From contig NZ_JABMKW010000008.1 of the NCBI RefSeq assembly GCF_013204795.1, forward strand, positions 806,001 through 870,000: a stretch of DNA of 64,000 nt, given 5' to 3'. The DNA is from Pedobacter panaciterrae (GTDB taxonomy: Bacteria > Bacteroidota > Bacteroidia > Sphingobacteriales > Sphingobacteriaceae). Below are positions 1-7,917 of this stretch, one piece after another; the first letter of the stretch is position 1; every line of letters starts with the position of its first letter. The notes below the pieces were generated by a model that searched no databases, was not told where the DNA came from, and saw only the letters and a program-made list of their open reading frames with translations. Made by a program: the position numbers and the translations under genes.

Positions 1-1821
1 GAGATCATCAACAATCCGGGTGCGCGATATGATGCAAATAGTACGGGTGGAATCATCAACATCAAAACAAAGAAAAGTCTTGCCATTGGCTTTAATGGTA
101 ATTTGACGCTTGGTGTTGGTTATAATAAACGTTTACAAGCCAACCCAGGTGTTAACCTAAACTATCGCAGGCAATTTTTTAATGTATTTGGGTCTTATGA
201 CTACAATAGATGGCCTTTTCAGGAGAACCTTACCATTGACAGGGTAACTCCCGGTATGAATTCAAAACAATTGTATTTTAGCCAGAGAAATAGGGATACT
301 TCAGTTTTTGCGTCGAATAATTTTAAAATTGGAACAGATTTCTTTCTGACCAAAAACCATACAATTGGTGTTTTGCTTAAGGGTAATTTGAATGGATTTG
401 ATCAAAATGGTTTTAGCAGAATTACGATTGGCGATTCGTTTGCAAAACCAGATTCCATATTGCAAACTCCGGGCAAAAACTCAACAGATCGTAAGAATTT
501 TTCGTACAATATCAACTATAAGGGGATATTGGATACCGCAGGGCAGGAAATTACTATTGATGCAGACTACTCAACATTTAACGGGAATAACAAAGCGAGT
601 TTTGTAAATCGCTTTTTCCTTCCTGATGGAACTTTTTTTAAGGACGGACAGATATATAGGAATTTTTCGCCTTCGGATATCAACATTAAAGCCATTAAAG
701 CAGATTATGTATTACCGCTTAATAAAGTGTTCAAGCTTGAAACAGGTATCAAGGTAGCCAGTGTGAAAAGCGATAACAATTTCGTTTATGAGAATGATGT
801 TAATGGAGAGTGGATAAAGGACAACAGCCGTAGCAATCGCTTTAAGTACGACGAACAGGTAAGTGCTGCTTATGCGATTTTGAACATCAGTACAGGTAAA
901 TTCTCGGTGCAAACTGGTCTTCGTGCAGAACGGACTCAGTCTACAGGTAATTCGGTTACAATAAATCAGTTGAATAAGCGAACCTATACTGATTTTTTCC
1001 CTTCGTTAACATTTAGCCGAAATTTCGATGCGGATAATGTTGCCAGTGTGTCTTATTCGAGAAAGATTAACAGACCAAATTATCAGAACCTTAATCCATT
1101 TATTTTTTACCTTGATCAGTATACCTACAACGAGGGTAATCCTAACCTTAAACCGGAATATTCTACAAATTTTGAAGCGACTTATTTATGGAAACAAAAA
1201 TATAGCGTTGCGCTTGCCTATTCACATACATCGGATGTAATCACACAGATCTTATTACAGAATGAAGCCAAAAAATCGATGTACCAGACGGTACTTAACC
1301 TTGCTTCTAATGATGTGGTATCACTTACGCTTAATTTCCCCGTAAAAATAAGTAAATGGTGGAACCTGAATAATAATCTTGTTGGTTATCATAAACAAAT
1401 CCAGGCACCGGATCTTAACGGAACAGATCTTAATTCGAAGCAATTCAGTGCCAGTTTGTATACTCAGAACAATTTTACACTAAACAAGCTCTTCAGTGCA
1501 GACGCTTCAGTATATGCCAGTACGGCACAGATAGATGGAGGATTTAAAGTGAAAAGTATGCTGACCGCTGATGCAGGCCTGCGTTACAGTTTTCCAAACC
1601 AGAATGGTAATTTGAAACTCGGAGTTGGTGATATTTTTCATAGTCAGAGGGGCAGGGTATTTAGCACACTGGCTGGTAATGTATATAACCTTGAGCAATG
1701 GGGTACTTCGACCAATGTGAGGCTAACTTTCACCTATCGTTTCGGAAAAACCAGTGTTAAGTCTGAACGAAGCAGACAGACAGGGCTTGACGCGGAACAA
1801 AAAAGACTGGGAGGGAAATAA
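1..1821 (+). CDS. TonB-dependent outer-membrane beta-barrel protein, 5' end outside the window
   Basis: The reading frame is open from base 1, so the gene begins upstream; 606 residues are visible. The first residues (EIINNPGARYDANSTGGIIN) match the end of a TonB-receptor plug domain, where an NPGARYDA-type segment precedes a GGIINI strand. The rest is a long series of amphipathic strands typical of the 'outer membrane beta-barrel family' receptors of Bacteroidota, which import large ligands at the outer membrane using TonB energy. Motifs such as NRPNYQNLNPF and NPNLKPEYS are common in that family. It ends without the aromatic C-terminal residue usual in classical barrels and has a short Lys/Arg-rich tail instead. 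The substrate cannot be read from the sequence. An ATG or TTG start inside the window would be artificial. Confidence 0.85.
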   Translation, partial: EIINNPGARYDANSTGGIINIKTKKSLAIGFNGNLTLGVGYNKRLQANPGVNLNYRRQFFNVFGSYDYNRWPFQENLTIDRVTPGMNSKQLYFSQRNRDTSVFASNNFKIGTDFFLTKNHTIGVLLKGNLNGFDQNGFSRITIGDSFAKPDSILQTPGKNSTDRKNFSYNINYKGILDTAGQEITIDADYSTFNGNNKASFVNRFFLPDGTFFKDGQIYRNFSPSDINIKAIKADYVLPLNKVFKLETGIKVASVKSDNNFVYENDVNGEWIKDNSRSNRFKYDEQVSAAYAILNISTGKFSVQTGLRAERTQSTGNSVTINQLNKRTYTDFFPSLTFSRNFDADNVASVSYSRKINRPNYQNLNPFIFYLDQYTYNEGNPNLKPEYSTNFEATYLWKQKYSVALAYSHTSDVITQILLQNEAKKSMYQTVLNLASNDVVSLTLNFPVKISKWWNLNNNLVGYHKQIQAPDLNGTDLNSKQFSASLYTQNNFTLNKLFSADASVYASTAQIDGGFKVKSMLTADAGLRYSFPNQNGNLKLGVGDIFHSQRGRVFSTLAGNVYNLEQWGTSTNVRLTFTYRFGKTSVKSERSRQTGLDAEQKRLGGK

Positions 1822-1848
1822 AACACCAATTTCTTATCGGGTCGAAAA

Positions 1849-2712
1849 TCAGTCTTTTTTGGAAAATTGAATTTCTAAATCCCGGAGTACTTTATCATAT
1901 CCTTTCCTGTCAATAAAAGCATTAGGATTATAAGCGCCACCGGCTTTGTGCTTCTTATGAAGCCCAAACTGGCTGGCATGAGAGGAAAGCCAGATATCGA
2001 ATGTGAGCTTTTTCATGGCGCCTATTGTATAAGCATAGTCCTTAGCGATTTCAGGATAGGAAGTTACTTCGGAGAATTTTTTCTCCGTCACGATTGTAGG
2101 CATATTGGCAATTAAGACCTTATAAATCCGGTCTTTGTCTTTTACATCGAACAAGAAGCTACAAGAACCCTTTGTATGACCTGGATGATGGAGCATAACC
2201 AGCTTCATATCATCCAAACCCACGGTATCACCATTATGCAATAAACGATCAGTTTTTATTGGTTCATAAGTAGGTCCATGACCTCCTAATGCATAATCTG
2301 AACTGCCCCCATCCGCTGCAACCGCGGCGTCCTTTTCATCCACCATAAATTTAGCTCCGGTTGCTTTTTTAATTGCCGACATAGCTCCCATATGGTCATA
2401 GTGTGCCTGCGTGGTCAGTAATATCTTGATATCATTAAATTTGAAACCCAAGGTTTCAACATTTGCCTTAATCACTGACAGAGAAGTGGCAAGCCCGGTA
2501 TTAATGAGGATATTCCCTTTTGGGGTCACAATGAGATAGCAGGCCAGATCTTCTGTGCCCACATAATATAAATTGCCGGCAATGCGAAAAGGCTGATAAG
2601 ATTTAGACCATTCTATTGGCGTATCTTTTGGTTCTTTTACCTGTTGAGCTGTTGCAAGAAAAGAACTAAAAAATAAAATAACCGTAAGAGTATTGAAATA
2701 GTGTCTAAACAT
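1849..2712 (-). CDS. Subclass B3 metallo-beta-lactamase, GOB/PEDO-like, secreted
   Basis: Predicted periplasmic zinc hydrolase of 287 residues that would open beta-lactam rings. The start at 2712 gives a clean signal peptide (MFRHYFNTLTVILFFSSFLATAQQ); a start further upstream would overlap the preceding gene and spoil it. The B3 metal site is visible: Q102-x-H104-x-D106-H107 (TQAHYDHMG), H179 in HHPGHTKGS, and H245 in SSHASQFG. In most B3 enzymes the first ligand is His; Gln here matches the GOB enzymes of Elizabethkingia and, to my knowledge, some Pedobacter B3 enzymes. The C-terminal HKKHKAGGAYNP stretch is also GOB-like. It lies 46 bp downstream of the dehalogenase-like gene, same strand, so co-transcription is likely. 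Resistance activity is inferred from the fold and ligands; a non-lactam substrate remains possible. Confidence 0.88.
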   Translation of the reverse strand: MFRHYFNTLTVILFFSSFLATAQQVKEPKDTPIEWSKSYQPFRIAGNLYYVGTEDLACYLIVTPKGNILINTGLATSLSVIKANVETLGFKFNDIKILLTTQAHYDHMGAMSAIKKATGAKFMVDEKDAAVAADGGSSDYALGGHGPTYEPIKTDRLLHNGDTVGLDDMKLVMLHHPGHTKGSCSFLFDVKDKDRIYKVLIANMPTIVTEKKFSEVTSYPEIAKDYAYTIGAMKKLTFDIWLSSHASQFGLHKKHKAGGAYNPNAFIDRKGYDKVLRDLEIQFSKKD

Positions 2713-2758
2713 AGGAAATGATTTTAAAGCTAATATATGGGAAATACTTCTGAAAGCA

Positions 2759-3667
2759 TCATAGTCCAATAGCCTGAAGCCATGCCACTAAAGCTGCACC
2801 TACCTGAACTGGAGAGTCTTCTTGTGGATAATGAAGACCCTTTACGACAACTTTTGTGGTATTGGGCAGACTGTTGCAAAACTGTTTTGCATCGGGAGAG
2901 CTCATACCGGGATTCGCCTCGATATACAGTTTTGGTACCGCGCTTTTCTTTAGCCAAGCCGTATACCTGGTAGCTACAGATGTAAATGCATTTGGTTCTG
3001 CATCAAAGGGGAGTTGACGTGCCCAGGATAGCATTGGTCGCCGTGATTCTCCAGGTACAACAAAGGGCCTGCGGTATTCATCGTGTTCTTCTTTTGTTAG
3101 TGGATTTATGTGCGATAAGGGGATGTTAACTTCAAGAAATGAGTTTTCCTCGAGTATCATTTTTTCACCTTCAGGAGAGCGTAGGGCCTGAAAGATTTCC
3201 TTTCCTTTTGGAGGCATCTGTTCCCATTTGTAGGGAACGGTAATAGATTCCATAAACGCGATCCCTTTAACGGCATTAGGATGTCTGCTTGCCCAGTCGA
3301 ATGCCAATGCTGAACCCCAATCATGAACTACAAATGTTATGTTCTTTTTAATTCCAAGTTTTTCGTAGAAAGCATCCAGATATCGACTGTTTTCGGCGAA
3401 AGTGTGTGATTTCGGATCTGAAATCTTTTCTGAATCGCCCATCCCAATTAGATCAGGAGCGATACAGCGCCCTAAGTTGGATACCTGTGGAATGATGTTT
3501 CTCCATACATAAGATGAAGTGGGATTGCCGTGTAAAAATACAATAGGATCACCAGTTCCGGTTTCTATATAAGCGATATCTTTTCCAAGTACGGTGACGT
3601 GTTTTTTTTCGGATGCCTGTGATGTGAGGGCGCTGGTAATAGCGATAATTAAAGGTAAATGTTTCAT
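2759..3667 (-). CDS. Haloalkane dehalogenase-like alpha/beta hydrolase (HLD-II type) with signal peptide
   Basis: 302 residues, closely resembling LinB/DhaA. The fingerprints are FLHGNPTSSYVWRNI (halide-binding Asn48), APDLIGMGDSEK, the nucleophile elbow VVHDWGSALAFDW (nucleophile Asp116, halide-binding Trp117), FMES with the likely catalytic acid Glu140, and GLHYPQEDSP with catalytic His279. An Asp-His-Glu triad plus an Asn-Trp halide pair is the subfamily HLD-II signature; the reaction is hydrolysis of a carbon-halogen bond to an alcohol and halide. Unusually, the N-terminus (MKHLPLIIAITSALTSQASE) looks like a signal peptide, which implies a periplasmic enzyme, whereas LinB-type enzymes are usually cytoplasmic. 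It lies between an AraC regulator (83 bp upstream) and the B3 lactamase. A TAATTTTG box on the minus strand at 3688-3695 may be its own -7 element. Confidence 0.87.
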   Translation of the reverse strand: MKHLPLIIAITSALTSQASEKKHVTVLGKDIAYIETGTGDPIVFLHGNPTSSYVWRNIIPQVSNLGRCIAPDLIGMGDSEKISDPKSHTFAENSRYLDAFYEKLGIKKNITFVVHDWGSALAFDWASRHPNAVKGIAFMESITVPYKWEQMPPKGKEIFQALRSPEGEKMILEENSFLEVNIPLSHINPLTKEEHDEYRRPFVVPGESRRPMLSWARQLPFDAEPNAFTSVATRYTAWLKKSAVPKLYIEANPGMSSPDAKQFCNSLPNTTKVVVKGLHYPQEDSPVQVGAALVAWLQAIGL

Positions 3668-3750
3668 GTGCTGGTAATTTAATAATACAAAATTATGCTA
3701 CACTGAAAATCAAAAATTGTACAAAATCAAGTTTTATCCTATTTCGGGAT

Positions 3751-4518
3751 TCACCATTTCGGGAGGCCTTTTTTAAAGAACTGACCAGGGCTTTCGCCTG
3801 TAAATGTCTTGAAATCCCTATTGAAATGGGCTTGATCGAAGAATCCAGTTTCCTGTGAAACTGCAGTAAGATTTTGATGAGATTGGTAAGTGCTGATGAC
3901 GGAACGGATTCTGATGATGGATGAGAAGTGTTTAGGAGAGGTACCTATCTGGCTGCGGAAACGCTTTTCGAAAGAATCGATGTTGATGTTCAGTGTAGCG
4001 GCAAGATCTTTTATTTTATAATTACCGCTTGTGGATTTGATGATATCAACAGCCTTACTGATCATAGGATCTTTACCATTTCTTTTAAGTTGTGTGATCA
4101 GAAAGGTTTCTACTGCGGCTATACGTTCGGCATGCGTTTGAATCGTTTCCAGGTTTTCTTCAAGTCGCTGAACCTGTCCAATGGGAAATACGGTGTCGAG
4201 ATTTGTGGTCAGCCCCAAAAATTCGTTTAGGGGAGTGTTTATAAAAGCTGTGGCACCGCCTTCATTGAAAAGCACCAGTAGTACTGCTGAGCCGGAGGTA
4301 TAGTATACCGGGCGTGCAACTTTAGACATTCCAGTAATCCCAAATCCCAGATTATTGTGGCTATTGTTTAGGTATATTGCGCCTTTAAAACGTAATGCCA
4401 TAACAGGGGCGGTACCAGGTAATAATTGCCTGGTTAAATCACCTTCACTTTCTGTAACCAAAAAGCGGTTTACAAAAGGCTTAAGCACATCGGATGGAAG
4501 AAATTGATGAACTTTCAT
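3751..4518 (-). CDS. AraC-family transcriptional regulator
   Basis: About 255 residues from the Met at 4518 (an in-frame Met at 4536 would add six residues). The N-terminal half resembles the DUF6597-type sensor region found in many Bacteroidota AraC proteins. The C-terminal third carries two helix-turn-helix motifs: the first around IKDLAATLNINIDSFEKRFRS, the second around LTAVSQETGFFDQAHFNRDFK followed by GESPGQFFK, which is the classical AraC/XylS end. It reads toward the dehalogenase-like and lactamase genes and is probably their local regulator. The inducer is unknown. Confidence 0.85.
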   Translation of the reverse strand: MKVHQFLPSDVLKPFVNRFLVTESEGDLTRQLLPGTAPVMALRFKGAIYLNNSHNNLGFGITGMSKVARPVYYTSGSAVLLVLFNEGGATAFINTPLNEFLGLTTNLDTVFPIGQVQRLEENLETIQTHAERIAAVETFLITQLKRNGKDPMISKAVDIIKSTSGNYKIKDLAATLNINIDSFEKRFRSQIGTSPKHFSSIIRIRSVISTYQSHQNLTAVSQETGFFDQAHFNRDFKTFTGESPGQFFKKGLPKW

Positions 4519-4570
4519 TACGTTTGCTATAACCAAATATAACTCTTTGCCTGGATCTTATTACGGATCG

Positions 4571-4635
4571 ATGTAACTTTATAAAATGAGGGAGTATCAT
4601 AATTTATGATACTCCCTCATTTTATAAAGTTACAT
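4571..4635. terminator. 65-nt near-perfect palindrome, probable bidirectional terminator
   Basis: The arms at 4571-4600 and 4606-4635 are perfect 30-bp reverse complements around the loop AATTT, which can pair two bases further. The G/C-rich core GAGGGAG/CTCCCTC is flanked by AAAA on one side and TTTT on the other, so either strand can form a stem followed by a U-rich stretch. It sits 17 bp past the stop of the symporter gene, at the end of the arabinose operon, and before the promoter region of the AraC gene on the same strand. A terminator is the simplest reading. The stem is much longer than a terminator needs. Confidence 0.75.
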
Positions 4636-4652
4636 GGCCAGCTTAGTATAAC

Positions 4653-6338
4653 CTACCAGAATTTTACATATAATGCAGCAATGATCAGGAGCGTTATCAC
4701 AATCAGAGCCAATGTAGATGGAGAAACTTTGAACATGGATTTATCCAGTTCAAATGCTTTAGGATTTACTTTAGGACCAGCCAAACTCATTACAATCATA
4801 ATGGCCATAGTAAAGAAGAAAGAAAGACCCATGCAGATATGGAATGGAATTTCAAAACCACCTTTGCCATTAGGGTAGGCCGTATATAAGAAAGTATCGT
4901 TACCCAGCAGACTCGGTGCCATTTCGTTAAAGAATACCGAAAACAGGAAACCTGCCAATACCCCGGCGATGGCCGCACTACCAGTGGTTCTTTTCCAGAA
5001 CATACCAAGAATAAACATGGCAAATACACCCGGACTAATGAAGCCAGTATATTTCTGAATGAAAGTAAAACCACCTTCACCACCAATGCCTAATAAATCG
5101 TTCCAGGTAAAGAGAACTGCCAGAATCATACCTATAAATACTGTTGATCTGCCAACTAATACGAGGTTCTTTTCTTCTGTACCTTTCTTGAAATATTTTG
5201 CATAAATATCGAGTGTAAAGATTGTGGAGATACTGTTTACTTTACCAGCAAGTGAGGCTACAATAGCTGCGGTAAGTGCAGCTACGGATAGCCCTTTAAG
5301 ACCTGTAGGTAAAAAGGTAAGAATGGCTGAATATGCACCATCTTTGCCACCGATCAATTGAGGCAGGTGCCCGCCTTTGTACAATACATAGGCTGCAATA
5401 CCCGGCAACATCACGATCAATGGCATCATCAGCTTCAAAAGGCCAGCGAAAAGTATTCCCGTTCTTGCGGTTTGCAGATCTGCACCAAGTGCGCGCTGAG
5501 TGATATACTGGTTACATCCCCAATAATTGAGGTTGATGATCCAGATACCAGCTACGTAAGAAGCTAGTCCCGGGAAAGTCAGGTATTTGCTGATCTCATT
5601 TTGGGTGGATTCTGCGGTAGGTTTAGGGATGATCATTTTGAAATGCTCTGGAGCCTGTTCCATTAAAACATTGAAACCGGCAATGGCATTTGCTCCAACA
5701 CCGAACTTCTCGCCCACAACAGTCAGTGCGATGTATGTGGTTACTAATCCACCAAAAATCAATACCGCCACCTGGATTACGTCGGTATAGGCAACTACTT
5801 TCATTCCCCCTAAAGAGATGATCAGTGCAAATACCGCAAGCCCGATCATAATCACATGCAGGTAATCTCCACCTGTGAGCCCGTTAATGGCCACTGCACC
5901 CAAATAAAGAATGGACGTTAGGTTTACAAACACATATAAAAACAGCCAGAAAATGGCCATGATTAATGCTACCGACTCATTGTACCTGGTCTTTAGAAAT
6001 TGAGGCATGGTGTAGATCTTGTTCTTAAGATAGACCGGGATGAACCATACGGCTACAATAATAAGTGCGATTGCTGCAATCCACTCGTATGCGGCCACTG
6101 CAATACCAAGAAAAAAACCCTCACCACTCATTCCAATAAATTGCTCGGCAGAAATGTTGGAGGCAATAAGGGAGGCCCCAATAGCCCACCAGGTGAGTGT
6201 TCCTTCTGCTAGAAAGAATGCTTTGGCATCATGCTCATTCTTTTTACGCTGGCGATAGATAAAATATCCATAACCGGAGACGATTAAAAAGTAGATGATG
6301 AAAACTACATAATCTGTAGTTACTAAATTGTTGTTCAT
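4653..6338 (-). CDS. Sodium:solute symporter (SSS family), probable L-arabinose or arabinoside uptake
   Basis: 561 residues with about 14 hydrophobic segments spread over the whole length. The family signature region NISAEQFIGMSGEGFFLGIAVAAYEWIAA matches vSGLT-like sodium/sugar symporters, which bring sugars across the inner membrane with a sodium ion. Further conserved segments are YNESVALIMAIFWL, NYWGCNQYITQRALGA and SLAGKVNSISTIFTLDIY. It is the last gene of the araB-araD-GH27-araA operon, 72 bp after araA, so arabinose or a short arabinoside is the likely cargo. That assignment rests on context; the sequence alone supports sugar or polyol transport. Confidence 0.88.
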   Translation of the reverse strand: MNNNLVTTDYVVFIIYFLIVSGYGYFIYRQRKKNEHDAKAFFLAEGTLTWWAIGASLIASNISAEQFIGMSGEGFFLGIAVAAYEWIAAIALIIVAVWFIPVYLKNKIYTMPQFLKTRYNESVALIMAIFWLFLYVFVNLTSILYLGAVAINGLTGGDYLHVIMIGLAVFALIISLGGMKVVAYTDVIQVAVLIFGGLVTTYIALTVVGEKFGVGANAIAGFNVLMEQAPEHFKMIIPKPTAESTQNEISKYLTFPGLASYVAGIWIINLNYWGCNQYITQRALGADLQTARTGILFAGLLKLMMPLIVMLPGIAAYVLYKGGHLPQLIGGKDGAYSAILTFLPTGLKGLSVAALTAAIVASLAGKVNSISTIFTLDIYAKYFKKGTEEKNLVLVGRSTVFIGMILAVLFTWNDLLGIGGEGGFTFIQKYTGFISPGVFAMFILGMFWKRTTGSAAIAGVLAGFLFSVFFNEMAPSLLGNDTFLYTAYPNGKGGFEIPFHICMGLSFFFTMAIMIVMSLAGPKVNPKAFELDKSMFKVSPSTLALIVITLLIIAALYVKFW

Positions 6339-6375
6339 ATTGGTCTTATTTGGTTGGTTTGAGCAAATGGTTAAT

Positions 6376-6403
6376 GTGCCGGTAAATTACGTTTATCCGG
6401 CAC
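6376..6403. other. Hairpin in the araA-symporter gap
   Basis: GTGCCGG at 6376-6382 pairs with CCGGCAC at 6397-6403, and TAAA/TTTA extends the stem across a single-base bulge. It lies just after the araA stop and before the symporter start, on the transcribed minus strand. No U-run follows, so a full terminator is unlikely. A partial terminator or an mRNA-stabilising hairpin lowering symporter expression is possible. A single ACGTTTA half-site similar to the AraR-like operators sits in the loop. Confidence 0.4.
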
Positions 6404-6410
6404 ATCTTCC

Positions 6411-7901
6411 TTATTTATAAAAGATTTCATTCCATTGAAGTTCGTTTCTGAACTGGTTGATCCTGGTATCAGCTCCAATGTTTACGTATTCTATACCTGC
6501 AATGTTTGCAAAATCCAGTAAATGCGCTGTTGTCAGATTCTGACTGTATGCAGTATGGTGTGCACCTCCGGCGTAGATCCAGGCTGCACAGCCAGTCTTC
6601 ATATCAGGGAGCGGCTTCCATAAAACCTGTGCTACAGGGAGCTTTGGTAACTTATGCTTGGGTTCCACTGCTTCTACCTCGTTTACGAGTAGTCTAAAGC
6701 GGTTACCCATATCGATAATTGAAGCATTGAGTGCATTTCCACCGGCTACAGTGAATACTAGTCTGGCAGGATCTGCTTTCCCGCCGATACCAAGGGGATG
6801 TACTTCAAGTCTTGGTTTTTCGTTGGCCAACGATGCATCTACTTCCAGCATGTGAGAGCCCAATACCATTGAATTAGCAGGGTCAAAGTGGTAGGTATAG
6901 TCCTCCATAAAGGCGTTTGCCCCAGGTAATCCGGCACCCATTACTTTACAAGCACGTACTAGTGCAGCGGTTTTCCAATCGCCTTCTCCGGCAAATCCAT
7001 ATCCTGCCGCCATTAATCGCTGTGCAGCAATACCCGGTAGCTGAATCATACCGTGCAGATCTTCAAAGGTATCACTAAAGCCTTTAAAGCCGCCGTCTTC
7101 CAGGAATTTCTTAAGACCCAGTTCTATCTTTGCAGCTTCATAAACAGAACCATGTCTATCTCCGCCACGCTGGAGGTCAGTTGCCATAACGTAGGTTGCT
7201 TCATATTCTGTTAACAGCTCCTGGATAGCTTCCTCTGGAATGCTGTTGATAACGGCTACAAGGTCACCGATGCCGTAGGTGTTGACCTGGAAGCCAAATT
7301 TGAGCTCAGCCTCTACTTTGTCGCCATCTGTAACGGCTACATAGCGCATATTGTCTCCAAAGCGCGCAAATTTAGCACCTTGCCAGTCATGCCAGCCAGC
7401 TGCGGCTCGTGTCCAGGTATCAATTTCACTTAATACTTCCTGATCCTGCCAATGTCCAACCACTACTTTTCGATCTTTGCGCATCCTGGTTACAATAAAG
7501 CCAAATTCACGATCTCCATGTGCACTCTGGTTCAGGTTCATGAAATCCATATCAATGGTATCCCAGGGAATGTCTCTGTTGAATTGAGTGTGTAGGTGTA
7601 ATAAAGGCTTCTGAAGAATATTCAGTCCTCTTATCCACATTTTTGCAGGTGAGAAAGTATGCATCCATGTGATTACACCAATGCAATTGGTAGTTAAGTT
7701 GGCCTGTTGCAAGGTTTCAAATATCTCGTCAGGTGTTTTTACTATTGGTTTATAAACAACTTTAACGGGAATTTGCGGAGCAGCGTCTAGTGAGGATGCC
7801 ACTTGCTTTGCGTGATCAGCTACTTGCTTTAACGTCTCCTCTCCATACAGGTGCTGACTACCCGTGATGAACCAAATTTCTAATTCTTTTAAGTTTATCA
7901 T
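6411..7901 (-). CDS. araA: L-arabinose isomerase
   Basis: 496 residues, the normal length for AraA (EC 5.3.1.4), which converts L-arabinose to L-ribulose in the cytoplasm. Metal and catalytic residues fall at or near the E. coli numbers: Glu306 in [10 protein letters not shown], Glu333 in FMEDYTYH, His350 in LGSHMLEV, and His447-His448 in [10 protein letters not shown]. The N-terminus [15 protein letters not shown] is typical of the family. The gene starts 17 bp after the GH27 stop and belongs to the operon led by araB. Confidence 0.97.
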   Translation of the reverse strand: MINLKELEIWFITGSQHLYGEETLKQVADHAKQVASSLDAAPQIPVKVVYKPIVKTPDEIFETLQQANLTTNCIGVITWMHTFSPAKMWIRGLNILQKPLLHLHTQFNRDIPWDTIDMDFMNLNQSAHGDREFGFIVTRMRKDRKVVVGHWQDQEVLSEIDTWTRAAAGWHDWQGAKFARFGDNMRYVAVTDGDKVEAELKFGFQVNTYGIGDLVAVINSIPEEAIQELLTEYEATYVMATDLQRGGDRHGSVYEAAKIELGLKKFLEDGGFKGFSDTFEDLHGMIQLPGIAAQRLMAAGYGFAGEGDWKTAALVRACKVMGAGLPGANAFMEDYTYHFDPANSMVLGSHMLEVDASLANEKPRLEVHPLGIGGKADPARLVFTVAGGNALNASIIDMGNRFRLLVNEVEAVEPKHKLPKLPVAQVLWKPLPDMKTGCAAWIYAGGAHHTAYSQNLTTAHLLDFANIAGIEYVNIGADTRINQFRNELQWNEIFYK

Positions 7902-7917
7902 ATCTTAATACTGTGTT

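Noticed and set aside
2713..2769. Longer N-terminus for the B3 lactamase
   Set aside because: It would overlap the dehalogenase gene and place about 19 residues before the signal peptide.
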